From positions 1 to 21,094 of the forward strand of contig JAZFYD010000201.1 of the NCBI GenBank assembly GCA_036443405.1: DNA of 21,094 nucleotides. The letters run 5' to 3'. Of the stretch, positions 6,803-14,162 are shown in pieces. The translations under genes were made by a program, and so were the position numbers. Origin of the DNA: JAZFYD01 sp036443405. GTDB lineage: Bacteria; Planctomycetota; PLA2. Numbering within the stretch: position 1 is the stretch's first letter; the number at the start of each line of letters is the position of its first letter. The notes under the pieces are model-generated. The model made no database searches. It saw only the letters and a program-made list of their open reading frames with translations, and was not told the origin of the DNA.

Positions 6803-7152
6803 TCTTCCACGCGCTCCATCGTGGCGAGTAGCTGGTGGCTGTGGAGTTTTTGCACGAATAGCTCCGCCGCCTCGTGCGCGCCGGTCCACACGACGCTGCA
6901 CCCGTCGTTGTGCACCTCGAGCATCAGCGAGTGCGCCTTCGCGTAGCTGAATCCGAAGATGCGCTGAAAGACCATCGTCACGTACTCCTGCAGCGTGACC
7001 GGATCGTCGTGCGCGATGACGTTCCAGGGCCGCGCCAGCGACGTCTTGGTTTTGGGCTCCGCGACCGTGGACGGATCCGTGGCGAGGCGGGGGCGCATCG
7101 TGGCGTTGGGCGGCGCGTTCACGGCGCCCAAGTTACCCGGTGGTTCGGTCAT
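6799..7152 (-). CDS. clpS: ATP-dependent Clp protease adaptor ClpS
   Basis: ClpS binds proteins with N-degron residues and hands them to the ClpA/ClpC-ClpP protease in the cytosol. The 117-residue protein has a variable N-terminal tail of about 40 residues, which in the family threads into the unfoldase, followed by the ClpS core: RPWNVIAHDDPVTLQEYV, VFQRIFGF and LMLEVHNDG, with H81 at the position of the conserved pocket histidine. The pocket position usually occupied by Asn is Asp here (HDDPV). The start at 7152 overlaps the upstream kinase stop (ATGA), and its own stop overlaps the next gene (TTGA). No clpA, clpC or clpP is in the window. Confidence 0.92.
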   Translation of the reverse strand: MTEPPGNLGAVNAPPNATMRPRLATDPSTVAEPKTKTSLARPWNVIAHDDPVTLQEYVTMVFQRIFGFSYAKAHSLMLEVHNDGCSVVWTGAHEAAELFVQKLHSHQLLATMERVED

Positions 7153-8033
7153 CGCGAATCTCGCCATTGCGAGTTGGCGCCACGATCCGGAATTCCTGCG
7201 CGTCCGCCGAGCGCCTCCGAAACGCGCGCGGCGGCCCACGCCGCGAACTCGAAGCACTCGGGCCACGGAGACCCAGCGAGCATGCCTTCGACGAGACCCG
7301 CGTGAAACAGGTCGCCGCAACCGGTGGTGTCGACGACGGCGGCGGGTTGGGCCGGTCCCTCGATCCAGGAGTCGCCCGCGAGCGCGACGTAGCCGCGTTC
7401 GCCGAGGGTGACGCCGGCGACCGCCACACCCGCGTCGCGCAGCTTTCGGCAGGCCTCCTTCGGAGCATCCGAACCCACGAACGCGCGGGCGAACGACTCC
7501 GACGCAACAAAGACCTCGGCGTGCGGGATCAGCCCGAGCGTGCCCGGCCGGACGGTGCCCGCGTCCACAACCACGCGCTCCGCCCGCCGGGCCAACTCGA
7601 TGGACGCCACCTCGAAGAGGCCGTCGGTCAGAAAGATCGGCGCGCGCTGCGGGTCGATCTCCTCGGCGCCCGGCTCGGCGCCCGTGGGCCGGTGCCAGAG
7701 GATCGTGCGCCGCCCGGTCCCGCGCTCGACGGTGACCAGCGCGGCCTGGGTGCGCGTGCCAGCACGCGTCCGCGTGTGTTTCGTCTCCACGCCCTCGGCC
7801 TCGAGATCGGCCCGGATGCGTTCGCCCTCGTCGTCGTCGCCGACCACGCCGGCAAAGGAGCAACGCCGTCCCCAGCGGGTCAACGCCACCAGCGCCGTCG
7901 CCACCGGGCCGCCGCAACCCTCCCCGGCCGGTTCGTACTCGGCCTTCTGATCCGGCAGCGGAAGCGCGTCCACCAGCGCGTATCGGTCGTACGAACACTG
8001 GCCGAGGCCGAAGACGTCGAGGGGCCCACTCAT
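7149..8033 (-). CDS. PfkB-family carbohydrate kinase
   Basis: A 294-residue ribokinase-fold sugar or nucleoside kinase. The N-terminal region has the PfkB Gly-rich block (GCGGPVATALVALTRWG, about 39-55) and a GDDDEG segment. The C-terminal signature is DTTGCGDLFHAGLVEGM (235-251), with D241 as the expected catalytic base. The usual GAGD anion hole here reads GCGD, a conservative but noticeable change. The substrate cannot be told from sequence; ribokinase, fructokinase or adenosine-kinase-like activities are all possible. It is the first gene of the minus-strand operon that continues with clpS through an ATGA overlap, an unusual partner for a protease adaptor. Its start is 56 bases from the divergent ribonucleotide reductase. 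Confidence 0.9.
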   Translation of the reverse strand: MSGPLDVFGLGQCSYDRYALVDALPLPDQKAEYEPAGEGCGGPVATALVALTRWGRRCSFAGVVGDDDEGERIRADLEAEGVETKHTRTRAGTRTQAALVTVERGTGRRTILWHRPTGAEPGAEEIDPQRAPIFLTDGLFEVASIELARRAERVVVDAGTVRPGTLGLIPHAEVFVASESFARAFVGSDAPKEACRKLRDAGVAVAGVTLGERGYVALAGDSWIEGPAQPAAVVDTTGCGDLFHAGLVEGMLAGSPWPECFEFAAWAAARVSEALGGRAGIPDRGANSQWRDSR

Positions 8034-8089
8034 GGATCAACCACACGGATACCTGAATCAAAAGCGGCGAGCGTGCGAAAATTCCTGCC
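8034..8089. promoter_or_regulatory. Divergent promoter region, kinase operon/ribonucleotide reductase
   Basis: This 56-base gap separates two divergently read genes, so it should carry promoters for both, or they extend into the coding regions. It is more A/T-rich than its surroundings (AATCAAAAG, GAAAATTCC). I cannot assign -35/-10 boxes with confidence. It is too short for a cobalamin riboswitch, and no NrdR-box pair was recognised. Confidence 0.35.
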
Positions 8090-10234
8090 ATGACCGGTGC
8101 GCCCGAGTCCCGCCACCCGTTCGACGAGATCGAGTGGGCCACACGCCGCGCGGAGATCCGCGCCGAGTCGGGCGAGATCGTCTTCGCGCAGGATGTCGAG
8201 GCGCCCGCGGGCTGGTCCGCCAGCGCGGTCAACGTGGTCGCGAGCCGATACTTCCACGGGGCGCTCGACAGTGCGGACCGGGAGGACAGCGTGAAGCAAC
8301 TGTTCCGGCGCGTCGGCGGGACGCTTGCGCAATGGGTTCGCGCTGCGGGCCTCGCGGGCGACGAATACGAACCCGCGTTGCTGGAGTTGCTCGTCCGCCA
8401 GCGCGGTGCGTTCAACTCGCCGGTGTGGTTCAACGTCGGGTTGGACGAGGCTCCGCAGTGCAGCGCGTGTTACATCCTGCGGGTCGAGGACCAGATCGAG
8501 TCGATTCTGGATCTGGCCCGCATCGAGGCACTGATTTTCAAGCGCGGTTCCGGCGCCGGCTCCAACCTCAGCGCGCTGAGGTCGAGTTTCGAAGCGCTGT
8601 CCACCGGCGGCCGCGCGTCCGGTCCAGTCAGCTTCATGAAGGGGTACGACGCGTTTGCGGGCGTGATCAAGTCCGGCGGCCGCAACCGCCGCGCCGCGAA
8701 GATGCAATTGCTCGACGCGGATCATCCGGACGTGTTCGACTTCGTTTCCGCCAAACGGGTCGAGGAGCAGAAGGCGCGCACGCTGATCGACGCCGGTTAC
8801 TCCGCGGGACTCGACGGCGACGCGTACGCGAGTGTCGCCTACCAAAACAGCAACATCAGCGTGCGTGTGCCGGACGAGTTCCTGCGCGCGGTCGAGACGG
8901 ATTCGGAGTGGAGCACCGTTCTCGTGACGAGCGGTGCTGTCGCCGAGAAGTTTCCCGCGCGCAAGTTGCTCCGCACGATCGCCGAAGGCGCGTGGGAGTG
9001 CGGCGACCCCGGCTTGCAGTACTCGAGCACGATCGAACGGTGGAACCCGTGCCGTGCGTCGGGAAGAATTCGCGCGAGCAATCCGTGCAGCGAGTACCTG
9101 TTTCTGGACGACACGGCGTGCAACCTGGCGTCGCTCAATCTGCTCGCGTTTCTCGACGACTCCGGCCGCTTCGACGTCGATCGGTTCAAGAGCGACATCG
9201 GTCTGCTGTTTCGCGCGATGGAGTCGATTGTCGACAAGTCGTCCTATCCCACACCGAGCCTCGAACAGAACAGCCGCCGCTTTCGGCCCCTCGGGCTCGG
9301 GTACGCCAACCTCGGCGCTTTGTTGATGGCGCTCGGACTGCCCTACAACTCGAAAGAGGCCCGCGGTTGGGCCGGCGCGATCACGGCGCTCCTGACCGGC
9401 GAGGCGTACCGCGTATCCGGGGAAATCGCCGCCGACGTCGGCGCGTTCGAGGCGTTTCAGGAAAACCGCGAACCGTTTTTGTCCGTGTTGGAAAACCACC
9501 GCGCCGCGCTCGATCTCGTCTCGGACGCGCCCGCCGAGATTCACGCCGCCGCGCGTGCCGCCTGGAGTTCCGCGATCGGCCTCGCGCAACAACACGGCGT
9601 GCGCAACGCGCAGGCGACCGTGCTCGCGCCGACCGGGACCATCGCGTTCCTGATGGACTGCGACACGACCGGCATCGAACCGGACCTCTCGCTCGTGAAG
9701 TACAAACGTCTGACCGGCGGCGGGTCGTTGAAGCTCGTCAACTCCGTTGTCGGGCGTGCGCTGGCGACGCTCGGATACGACGCGTCAGCCAGGGAGAAGA
9801 TCGTGACGCACCTGAGAGCCGAGAACACGATCGAAGGCGCGCCGGGACTCTCCAATGAGCACCTGCCGGTGTTCGACTGCGCGTTTCGGCCAACGGGCGG
9901 CGTGCGGTCCATCTCACCGGCCGGACATCTGACGATGATGGCCGCGGTGCAGCCGTTCTTGAGCGGCGGCATCTCCAAGACGGTCAATCTGCCGGAGTCG
10001 GTGACGGTGGAGGAGGTCGAGCAAATCTTCCTGCGGGCGTGGAAGCTCGATTTGAAAGCGATCGCGCTCTATCGCGAGAACAGCAAGAGCGCCCAGCCCC
10101 TCACAACCGAACCGGTGGTCGCGTGCCGCGTGGACGTCAGCGCACCGACATGCACGATTTGCGGCACGGGAATGGTGCCGTCGGGATCGTGTTTTCGCTG
10201 TTTGGAGTGTGGTGAGGTATCTTCGTGTAGCTGA
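8090..10234 (+). CDS. nrdJ: Adenosylcobalamin-dependent (class II) ribonucleotide reductase
   Basis: This enzyme reduces ribonucleotides to deoxyribonucleotides using an adenosylcobalamin-generated thiyl radical, and so works with or without oxygen. The 714-residue protein has the class II layout: FNSPVWFN (108-115), first redox cysteine in CSACYIL (124-130), FKRGSGAGSN, the active-site N331-P-C333-S-E335 and C344 in TACNLASLNL (eleven residues apart, as in the Thermotoga enzyme), LAPTGTIAFLMDCDTTGIEP, and a cysteine-rich C-terminal tail (C688-x2-C691, C704-x2-C707, C713) that would pass electrons to the active site. No N-terminal ATP-cone is evident. The start ATG at 8090 follows TCCTGCC; no strong ribosome site is seen. 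A 9-bp hairpin overlaps the stop codon. Confidence 0.95.
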   Translation: MTGAPESRHPFDEIEWATRRAEIRAESGEIVFAQDVEAPAGWSASAVNVVASRYFHGALDSADREDSVKQLFRRVGGTLAQWVRAAGLAGDEYEPALLELLVRQRGAFNSPVWFNVGLDEAPQCSACYILRVEDQIESILDLARIEALIFKRGSGAGSNLSALRSSFEALSTGGRASGPVSFMKGYDAFAGVIKSGGRNRRAAKMQLLDADHPDVFDFVSAKRVEEQKARTLIDAGYSAGLDGDAYASVAYQNSNISVRVPDEFLRAVETDSEWSTVLVTSGAVAEKFPARKLLRTIAEGAWECGDPGLQYSSTIERWNPCRASGRIRASNPCSEYLFLDDTACNLASLNLLAFLDDSGRFDVDRFKSDIGLLFRAMESIVDKSSYPTPSLEQNSRRFRPLGLGYANLGALLMALGLPYNSKEARGWAGAITALLTGEAYRVSGEIAADVGAFEAFQENREPFLSVLENHRAALDLVSDAPAEIHAAARAAWSSAIGLAQQHGVRNAQATVLAPTGTIAFLMDCDTTGIEPDLSLVKYKRLTGGGSLKLVNSVVGRALATLGYDASAREKIVTHLRAENTIEGAPGLSNEHLPVFDCAFRPTGGVRSISPAGHLTMMAAVQPFLSGGISKTVNLPESVTVEEVEQIFLRAWKLDLKAIALYRENSKSAQPLTTEPVVACRVDVSAPTCTICGTGMVPSGSCFRCLECGEVSSCS

Positions 10235-10255
10235 GGCACGGAGTGGCTCAGCTAC
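10227..10255 (+). terminator. Hairpin over the nrdJ stop codon
   Basis: GTAGCTGAG (10227-10235) pairs perfectly with CTCAGCTAC (10247-10255) across an 11-base loop. There is no T-run afterwards, so it may be a Rho-aided terminator or an mRNA 3' stabiliser. It leads straight into the large low-complexity hairpin that follows. Confidence 0.5.
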
Positions 10256-10257
10256 GC

Positions 10258-10425
10258 GCCTTGGCCTCGGCCTTGGCCTCCGCCCCGGCCTTCTCCCTGC
10301 GCCTTAGCCTTTGCCTCGCGCTGGCGGACGAGGTCGCAGGCCAAGAAGCGAGGCCGAGGAAGAGGCCGGAGCCCAAGAAGAGAGGCCAAAGGCCGAGGCC
10401 GAGGCCAAGGCCGAGGAGGTAGGGC
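10258..10425. repeat. Large polypyrimidine/polypurine hairpin element H1
   Basis: The left half is a pyrimidine-leaning run of CCTTGG/CCTCGG steps and the right half its purine-leaning counterpart. GCCTTGGCCTCGGCCT (10258-10273) is the exact reverse complement of 10396-10411, and further imperfect pairing fills the interior. It shares the 14-mer CTCGGCCTTGGCCT with the element at 13430-13568. Reading frames across it give only low-complexity peptides, so it is treated as non-coding. Confidence 0.75.
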
Positions 10426-10490
10426 GCACGTTCCGCCTACCCCGAGATTCAGGGTGGCCAGAACGTGCACCCTCCCTGACACTGTTGCGC

Positions 10491-11948
10491 ATGCGTACTC
10501 TTGCCTTCCTGCTTTGTCTTGCCGCCGCGGCGTCTGCCGGGCCGGATCTTCAGAAGCTCAACGCGTCGATCGTGAAGATCTTCTGTTACTCCCAGCCCGA
10601 GGATTACTCGCGGCCGTGGCGCAGCGATCAGGCCTTTCCCTCTACCGGCAGCGGATTCTTCATCGGCAACCGGATGATCATGACCAACGGCCACGTCGTC
10701 GGCAACGAACGCCAGCTCATGGTCAAACGTGCCGACCGTTCCAAGCGTTACGAGGCGCGGATGCTGTTCGCCGGCCACGACTGCGATCTCGCGGTCATCA
10801 CGGTCGACGACGATTCGTTCTGGGAAGGCATGGAGAAGATGGAGATCGGCGCACGGCCCGGACTGCAGTCCACCGTCGCGTGCATCGGCTACCCGCAGGG
10901 CGGGGAGAAGCTCGCCATCACAGAGGGTGTCGTCTCGCGCATCGACATGCGCAACTACGTGCACACGTACGGCGATTCCCACTTGACGATTCAGATCGAC
11001 GCGGCCATCAACCCCGGCAACTCGGGCGGCCCGGTGGTCCAGGGGAAGAAGGTCGTCGGGGTCGCGTTCCAGGGCCAGCGCTCCTCGCAGGCCATCGGCT
11101 ACATGATCCCGCCGTCGGTGATCCGGCATTTCCTGACGGACATCAAGGACGGCAAGTACCACGGCTACCCGGACCTCGGGATCGTGTTTCAGCCGCTCGA
11201 GAACCCGACGTTGAAAGAGTACCTGGGCCTCCCCAAGGAAGCGACCGGCGTCGTTGTCCTGAAGCCGCTGCCCTTCAGCTCCGTTGTCGGCCACGTCAGG
11301 CGCGACGACGTCATCCACGCGATCGACGGCATCCCGGTCGAAGACAACGGCAAGATCAAGATCGACGGGGAAGAGCTCGACATGGCCATCGTGGTCGAGG
11401 GCAAGCAGGTCGGCGAGGCGGTCACCCTGACGATCCGTCGCGACGGCAAGGTCTCCGAGATCGAGGTGCCGCTGAAGAAGTGGGCCGCGCGGATGAAGGT
11501 CTCGCTCGCGTATGACGAAAAACCGGAATACCTCGTCAAGGGCGGCTACGTCTTCGTGCCGCTGAGCCTGAACTACGTCATCAGGCAGCGGCGCGGTCGC
11601 GAGGACCTGCTGTATTTCCTGCGTCAGTACTACCTGTCGATCTACAAGGACGACGAGAAGCGCGAGCAGCTCGTCATCCTGAGCCGCGTGCTCCCGCATC
11701 CCACGACGCGCTACCGCACGTATGCCAACTCGATCGTGAGCGCGGTTGACGGCAAACCCCCGCGCGATTTCGCGGAGTTCGTCAAGCTCGTCGAAAGCGC
11801 GACGGGCGAACTGATCAAGATTGATTTCGAGGGCGTGAACGTCGCGCCGCTCATCCTGGACAAGAAAAAGCTCGCGGCGGTCAATCAGAAGATCCTGCAG
11901 CGCAACGGCATCGTGCAGGACCGGCACGTCGAGAAGGAGGCGGGCTAG
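10491..11948 (+). CDS. DEG9/HtrA-like trypsin-fold serine protease with PDZ domains
   Basis: An exported 485-residue protease. A signal peptide (MRTLAFLLCLAAAASAG) is followed by a trypsin-like domain with an intact triad: H68 in TNGHVVG, D99 in HDCDLAVI and S178 in NPGNSGGPV. One PDZ domain follows (about 235-330: KEATGVVVLKPLP, DDVIHAIDGIPV). A second PDZ-like region near 410-450 includes SIVSAVDGKPPRDFAEF. IGYPQGGEKLAITEGVVSRID and IPPSVIRHFL are typical of the DEG9/DEG10 branch of HtrA proteases. The likely role is periplasmic protein quality control or regulated cleavage. The ATG at 10491 is chosen because the signal peptide starts there; upstream the frame runs into the low-complexity hairpin. 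It abuts the next gene directly. Confidence 0.9.
   Translation: MRTLAFLLCLAAAASAGPDLQKLNASIVKIFCYSQPEDYSRPWRSDQAFPSTGSGFFIGNRMIMTNGHVVGNERQLMVKRADRSKRYEARMLFAGHDCDLAVITVDDDSFWEGMEKMEIGARPGLQSTVACIGYPQGGEKLAITEGVVSRIDMRNYVHTYGDSHLTIQIDAAINPGNSGGPVVQGKKVVGVAFQGQRSSQAIGYMIPPSVIRHFLTDIKDGKYHGYPDLGIVFQPLENPTLKEYLGLPKEATGVVVLKPLPFSSVVGHVRRDDVIHAIDGIPVEDNGKIKIDGEELDMAIVVEGKQVGEAVTLTIRRDGKVSEIEVPLKKWAARMKVSLAYDEKPEYLVKGGYVFVPLSLNYVIRQRRGREDLLYFLRQYYLSIYKDDEKREQLVILSRVLPHPTTRYRTYANSIVSAVDGKPPRDFAEFVKLVESATGELIKIDFEGVNVAPLILDKKKLAAVNQKILQRNGIVQDRHVEKEAG
11935..11940 (+). promoter_or_regulatory. Strong ribosome binding site for the pseudoprotease gene
   Basis: A consensus AGGAGG lies inside the last codons of the protease gene, 8 bases before the ATG at 11949. 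It fixes the downstream start and shows the two genes are read from one message. Confidence 0.8.
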
Positions 11949-13406
11949 ATGCGCGCACTCGGTTTAGTGATCTGCAGCGTGTGCTGCCTCTGTTTCCTTT
12001 CCGGGGTCTCGTCCGCGGATGACCTGATGCCGCGCCTGCGCGCGGGTCTCGTGAAGCTCCGTGTGAACTCCCAGGGGTACGAGCAGGGGCAACCCTGGAA
12101 CCGCGCGGCCCCGACCACATCCACGAGCCGCGGGTTCGTCGTCGGGCCCGGCCTGATCCTGACCTCGGCCAACAACGTGCGCAACCACATCCTCATCGAG
12201 GTGTCCGAAGCCAACAGCGTGCGCCGCTACCCGGCCGAGCTGAAGCACGTGGACTACCGCGCCGGCCTCGCGCTGGTCGAGATCACGGATCCCGAACTGC
12301 GCGCGCGCATGAAGCCGCTCGAGCTTGGTGATCCGGTCAAGCTGGACGACGAGTTCGACATCTACCAGCTCGGCTCCGACAACATGGTCGAGCGCGCCAA
12401 CGCACGCGTCGTGCGCGCAAACGCCTCGTCGACGCGCCTGACGCTGCGCCTGCAGGCCTCGGGCCTCGCCGGCGGCACCGGCGAGATCGCGGTGCGTGAC
12501 GGCAAAGTCGTCGGCCTGGTGACGGGCACGCAGGCCAGCAAACAGCAGGCGACCCTGCTCTCGATCGAGTCCATCCGCCACTACGTGAAGGACCACGACG
12601 ACGGCAAATACGCCGGCTTACCCGGTGGCACCATCTGGTGGCAACCGCTTCTGCGCGACGATCTGCGCACGTACTACGGGCTCAACAAGGACCAGCACGG
12701 TGTCGCGATCACGCGATTGGGCAAGGACCAGACCGGGCACGGCGTGTTGATGGAGGGCGACGTTCTCACGAAGATCGATGGCTACGACATCGACGACGAG
12801 GGTCGTTTCACGCACGAGGTGCATGGCCGCCTGAGCGCTCGTTACCTGCTTTTCGGCGTCAAGTACGCCGGCGAGACGGCCAAGGCCACGGTGCTCCGCA
12901 AGGGCAACCCCGTCGAGGTCGAGTTCAAGCTCAAGGCGATCGTGCCGGAAAAGCGGCTCGTGCCGCCGACACCGGTGGACACGCGTCCCGAGTTCATGAT
13001 CGTCGGCGGGCTCGTGATCTTCGAGCTCAACATCAGCCTCGCCAAGAGCATGCCGCGTTCGCCCGGCGGCGTTGTGATCCGTCGCTACCGCGAGCACGCG
13101 ACCTGGGATCCGCCGGTTGACCGCGAGCGCGTCGTGTATGTGGATCGCGTGGAGCGCCACCCCAGCAACAAGGGTTACGAAACCCTGACCCACGCCATCA
13201 TCCGCACCGTGAACGGCAAGCCGATCTCGCGCATCGCGGATGTCGCCGAAGCGCTCAAGACCCCGCAGGACAAGTACCACGTCTTCACGTTCGAGCTCGA
13301 TGAGGTGGACTTCGTCATGCACGCCGCGGAGACGGAGAAGATCAACAAGGCGCTGGCGGAGCGCTACAACATCCCGCGGTTGCGGTACCTAAAAGGCGAC
13401 GAGTAG
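11949..13406 (+). CDS. DEG9-like pseudoprotease (catalytic triad lost) with PDZ domains
   Basis: An exported 485-residue paralogue of the preceding protease, of exactly the same length. It has a signal peptide (about 1-23, ending VSSA), a trypsin-like fold and a PDZ region (HGVAITRLGKDQTG, EGDVLTKIDGYDI). A second PDZ-like part is near the end (AIIRTVNGKPISRIADV). Aligned by eye to its neighbour, all three catalytic residues are replaced: His by N75 (TSANNVRN), Asp by G106 (AGLALVEI) and Ser by T177 (GLAGGTGEI). The oxyanion-loop GNSGG is gone too. It should therefore be inactive and may bind, present or regulate substrates or form mixed oligomers with the active protease. The start ATG directly follows the protease stop, with AGGAGG at good spacing. 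A strong hairpin overlaps its stop codon. Confidence 0.85.
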   Translation: MRALGLVICSVCCLCFLSGVSSADDLMPRLRAGLVKLRVNSQGYEQGQPWNRAAPTTSTSRGFVVGPGLILTSANNVRNHILIEVSEANSVRRYPAELKHVDYRAGLALVEITDPELRARMKPLELGDPVKLDDEFDIYQLGSDNMVERANARVVRANASSTRLTLRLQASGLAGGTGEIAVRDGKVVGLVTGTQASKQQATLLSIESIRHYVKDHDDGKYAGLPGGTIWWQPLLRDDLRTYYGLNKDQHGVAITRLGKDQTGHGVLMEGDVLTKIDGYDIDDEGRFTHEVHGRLSARYLLFGVKYAGETAKATVLRKGNPVEVEFKLKAIVPEKRLVPPTPVDTRPEFMIVGGLVIFELNISLAKSMPRSPGGVVIRRYREHATWDPPVDRERVVYVDRVERHPSNKGYETLTHAIIRTVNGKPISRIADVAEALKTPQDKYHVFTFELDEVDFVMHAAETEKINKALAERYNIPRLRYLKGDE

Positions 13407-13418
13407 TCGCCCTTTAGG
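13388..13418 (+). terminator. Hairpin over the pseudoprotease stop codon
   Basis: CCTAAAAGGCGAC (13388-13400) pairs with GTCGCCCTTTAGG (13406-13418), 12 of 13 positions, around the loop GAGTA. There is no T-run; the large element H2 follows at once. The arrangement mirrors the hairpin over the nrdJ stop codon before H1. Confidence 0.55.
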
Positions 13419-13429
13419 GGCCGCAACCC

Positions 13430-13568
13430 CTCGGCCTTGGCCTAGTCCCTTTTCCTCTGCCCTTTCCCTTGGACCTCTTCCCTTTTTCTAGGGGGCAAGG
13501 GCGGAGGGAATAGGAAAAGGGTCAAGGGCCAAGGGCCTAGGGCAAGGGCAAGGGCAAGGGAGCGAGGG
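13430..13568. repeat. Large polypyrimidine/polypurine hairpin element H2
   Basis: A pyrimidine-rich half (13430-13490, runs of CCCTTT and CCCTTGG) is followed by a purine-rich half made of AAGGGC/AAGGGCC steps. CCCTTTTCCT (13447-13456) is the exact reverse complement of 13512-13521, and GCCCTT/AAGGGC pairs lie inside. It shares the exact 14-mer CTCGGCCTTGGCCT with H1 (10266-10279). It is non-coding and sits between the pseudoprotease and the sigma factor. Confidence 0.75.
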
Positions 13569-13643
13569 CGGCACGCCGCGCCTGCCGAAAAAAAACCTTC
13601 GGGCATGCAAGCTGCGCGGCGTGGCGCGCGACTATAGGGCTGC

Positions 13644-14162
13644 ATGCGCAACGATGGCGAGATCGTCCAGTCCATCCTGGCCGGACGCCCCGAGCGGTTC
13701 GCGGAGCTTGTGGACCGTCACGCGCCGGCGGTCTTCCGGCTGCTGCGTGCGGCGATTTCGCACCGCCAGGATGCCGAGGATCTCGGGCAGGAGGTTTTCC
13801 TCGCCGCGTACCGATCACTCGCGCGCCTGAAGGACCCCGACCGTTTCCGCGCCTATCTGATGCGCATCGCATCGCGCCGCATCATCGATCGGTTACGGCG
13901 AAAAAAGCGCCGGCCCGACGCGCTTCCGCTGGAGGACGAACCCGCGATCGAGAACAGCGAACTGCGCGCCACCGTGCGCGCGGTCGAGGAGGTCGTGGCG
14001 ACGCTGCCGGCGCCGGCGCGGCTGATGTTTGCGCTACGGCACCACGAGGGGCTCTCGTGCAAACAGATCGCACGGCTGCTCAACCGGCCGGCGGGCACGA
14101 TCCACAGCCAACTCTTCCGAACGCACGCGGCCATCCGGAGCGCGCTGGAGGTGAAGGAATGA
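13644..14162 (+). CDS. ECF-type sigma-70 family RNA polymerase sigma factor
   Basis: A 172-residue two-domain sigma factor. Region 2 spans about 10-85, with FAELVDRHAPAVFRLLR, the DAEDLGQEVFLAAYRSL core-binding block and a -10-recognition segment (FRAYLMRIASRRIIDRLRRKKRR). Region 4 spans about 110-168, with a helix-turn-helix (LSCKQIARLLNRPAGTIHSQLFR) that reads the -35 element. Regions 1 and 3 are absent, as usual for ECF sigmas. The stop overlaps the start of the anti-sigma gene (ATGA), the standard sigma/anti-sigma arrangement. Its own promoter should lie between H2 and 13643; I could not identify an autoregulated promoter with confidence. The target regulon is unknown; the envelope protease pair upstream is a natural candidate. 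Confidence 0.93.
   Translation: MRNDGEIVQSILAGRPERFAELVDRHAPAVFRLLRAAISHRQDAEDLGQEVFLAAYRSLARLKDPDRFRAYLMRIASRRIIDRLRRKKRRPDALPLEDEPAIENSELRATVRAVEEVVATLPAPARLMFALRHHEGLSCKQIARLLNRPAGTIHSQLFRTHAAIRSALEVKE

Noticed and set aside
4925..6946. 673-codon plus-strand frame spanning the HD-GYP gene end, the intergenic gap and the antisense of two minus-strand genes
   Set aside because: It is an Arg/Pro-rich high-GC shadow frame with no domain, and it crosses the inverted repeat and several real genes.
8034..8089. Cobalamin riboswitch ahead of nrdJ
   Set aside because: The gap is only 56 bases, far shorter than a cobalamin riboswitch, and no B12-box-like sequence is seen.
7153..8433. Upstream extension of the clpS frame
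   Set aside because: It lies antiparallel or out of frame within the kinase and nrdJ genes; the ATGA overlap at 7149-7152 and the ClpS family pattern set the start.
8032..9858. 608-codon plus-strand frame overlapping nrdJ
   Set aside because: It is a shadow of nrdJ with an Arg-rich composition and no recognisable motif.
10252..10482. Peptides encoded across hairpin H1 on both strands
   Set aside because: They are pure low-complexity Pro/Arg/Leu or Glu/Ala/Lys sequences caused by the Y/R repeat structure.
13630..13643. TATAGG as a -10 box for the sigma factor gene
   Set aside because: It lies only 5 bases before the start codon, too close to act as its promoter.
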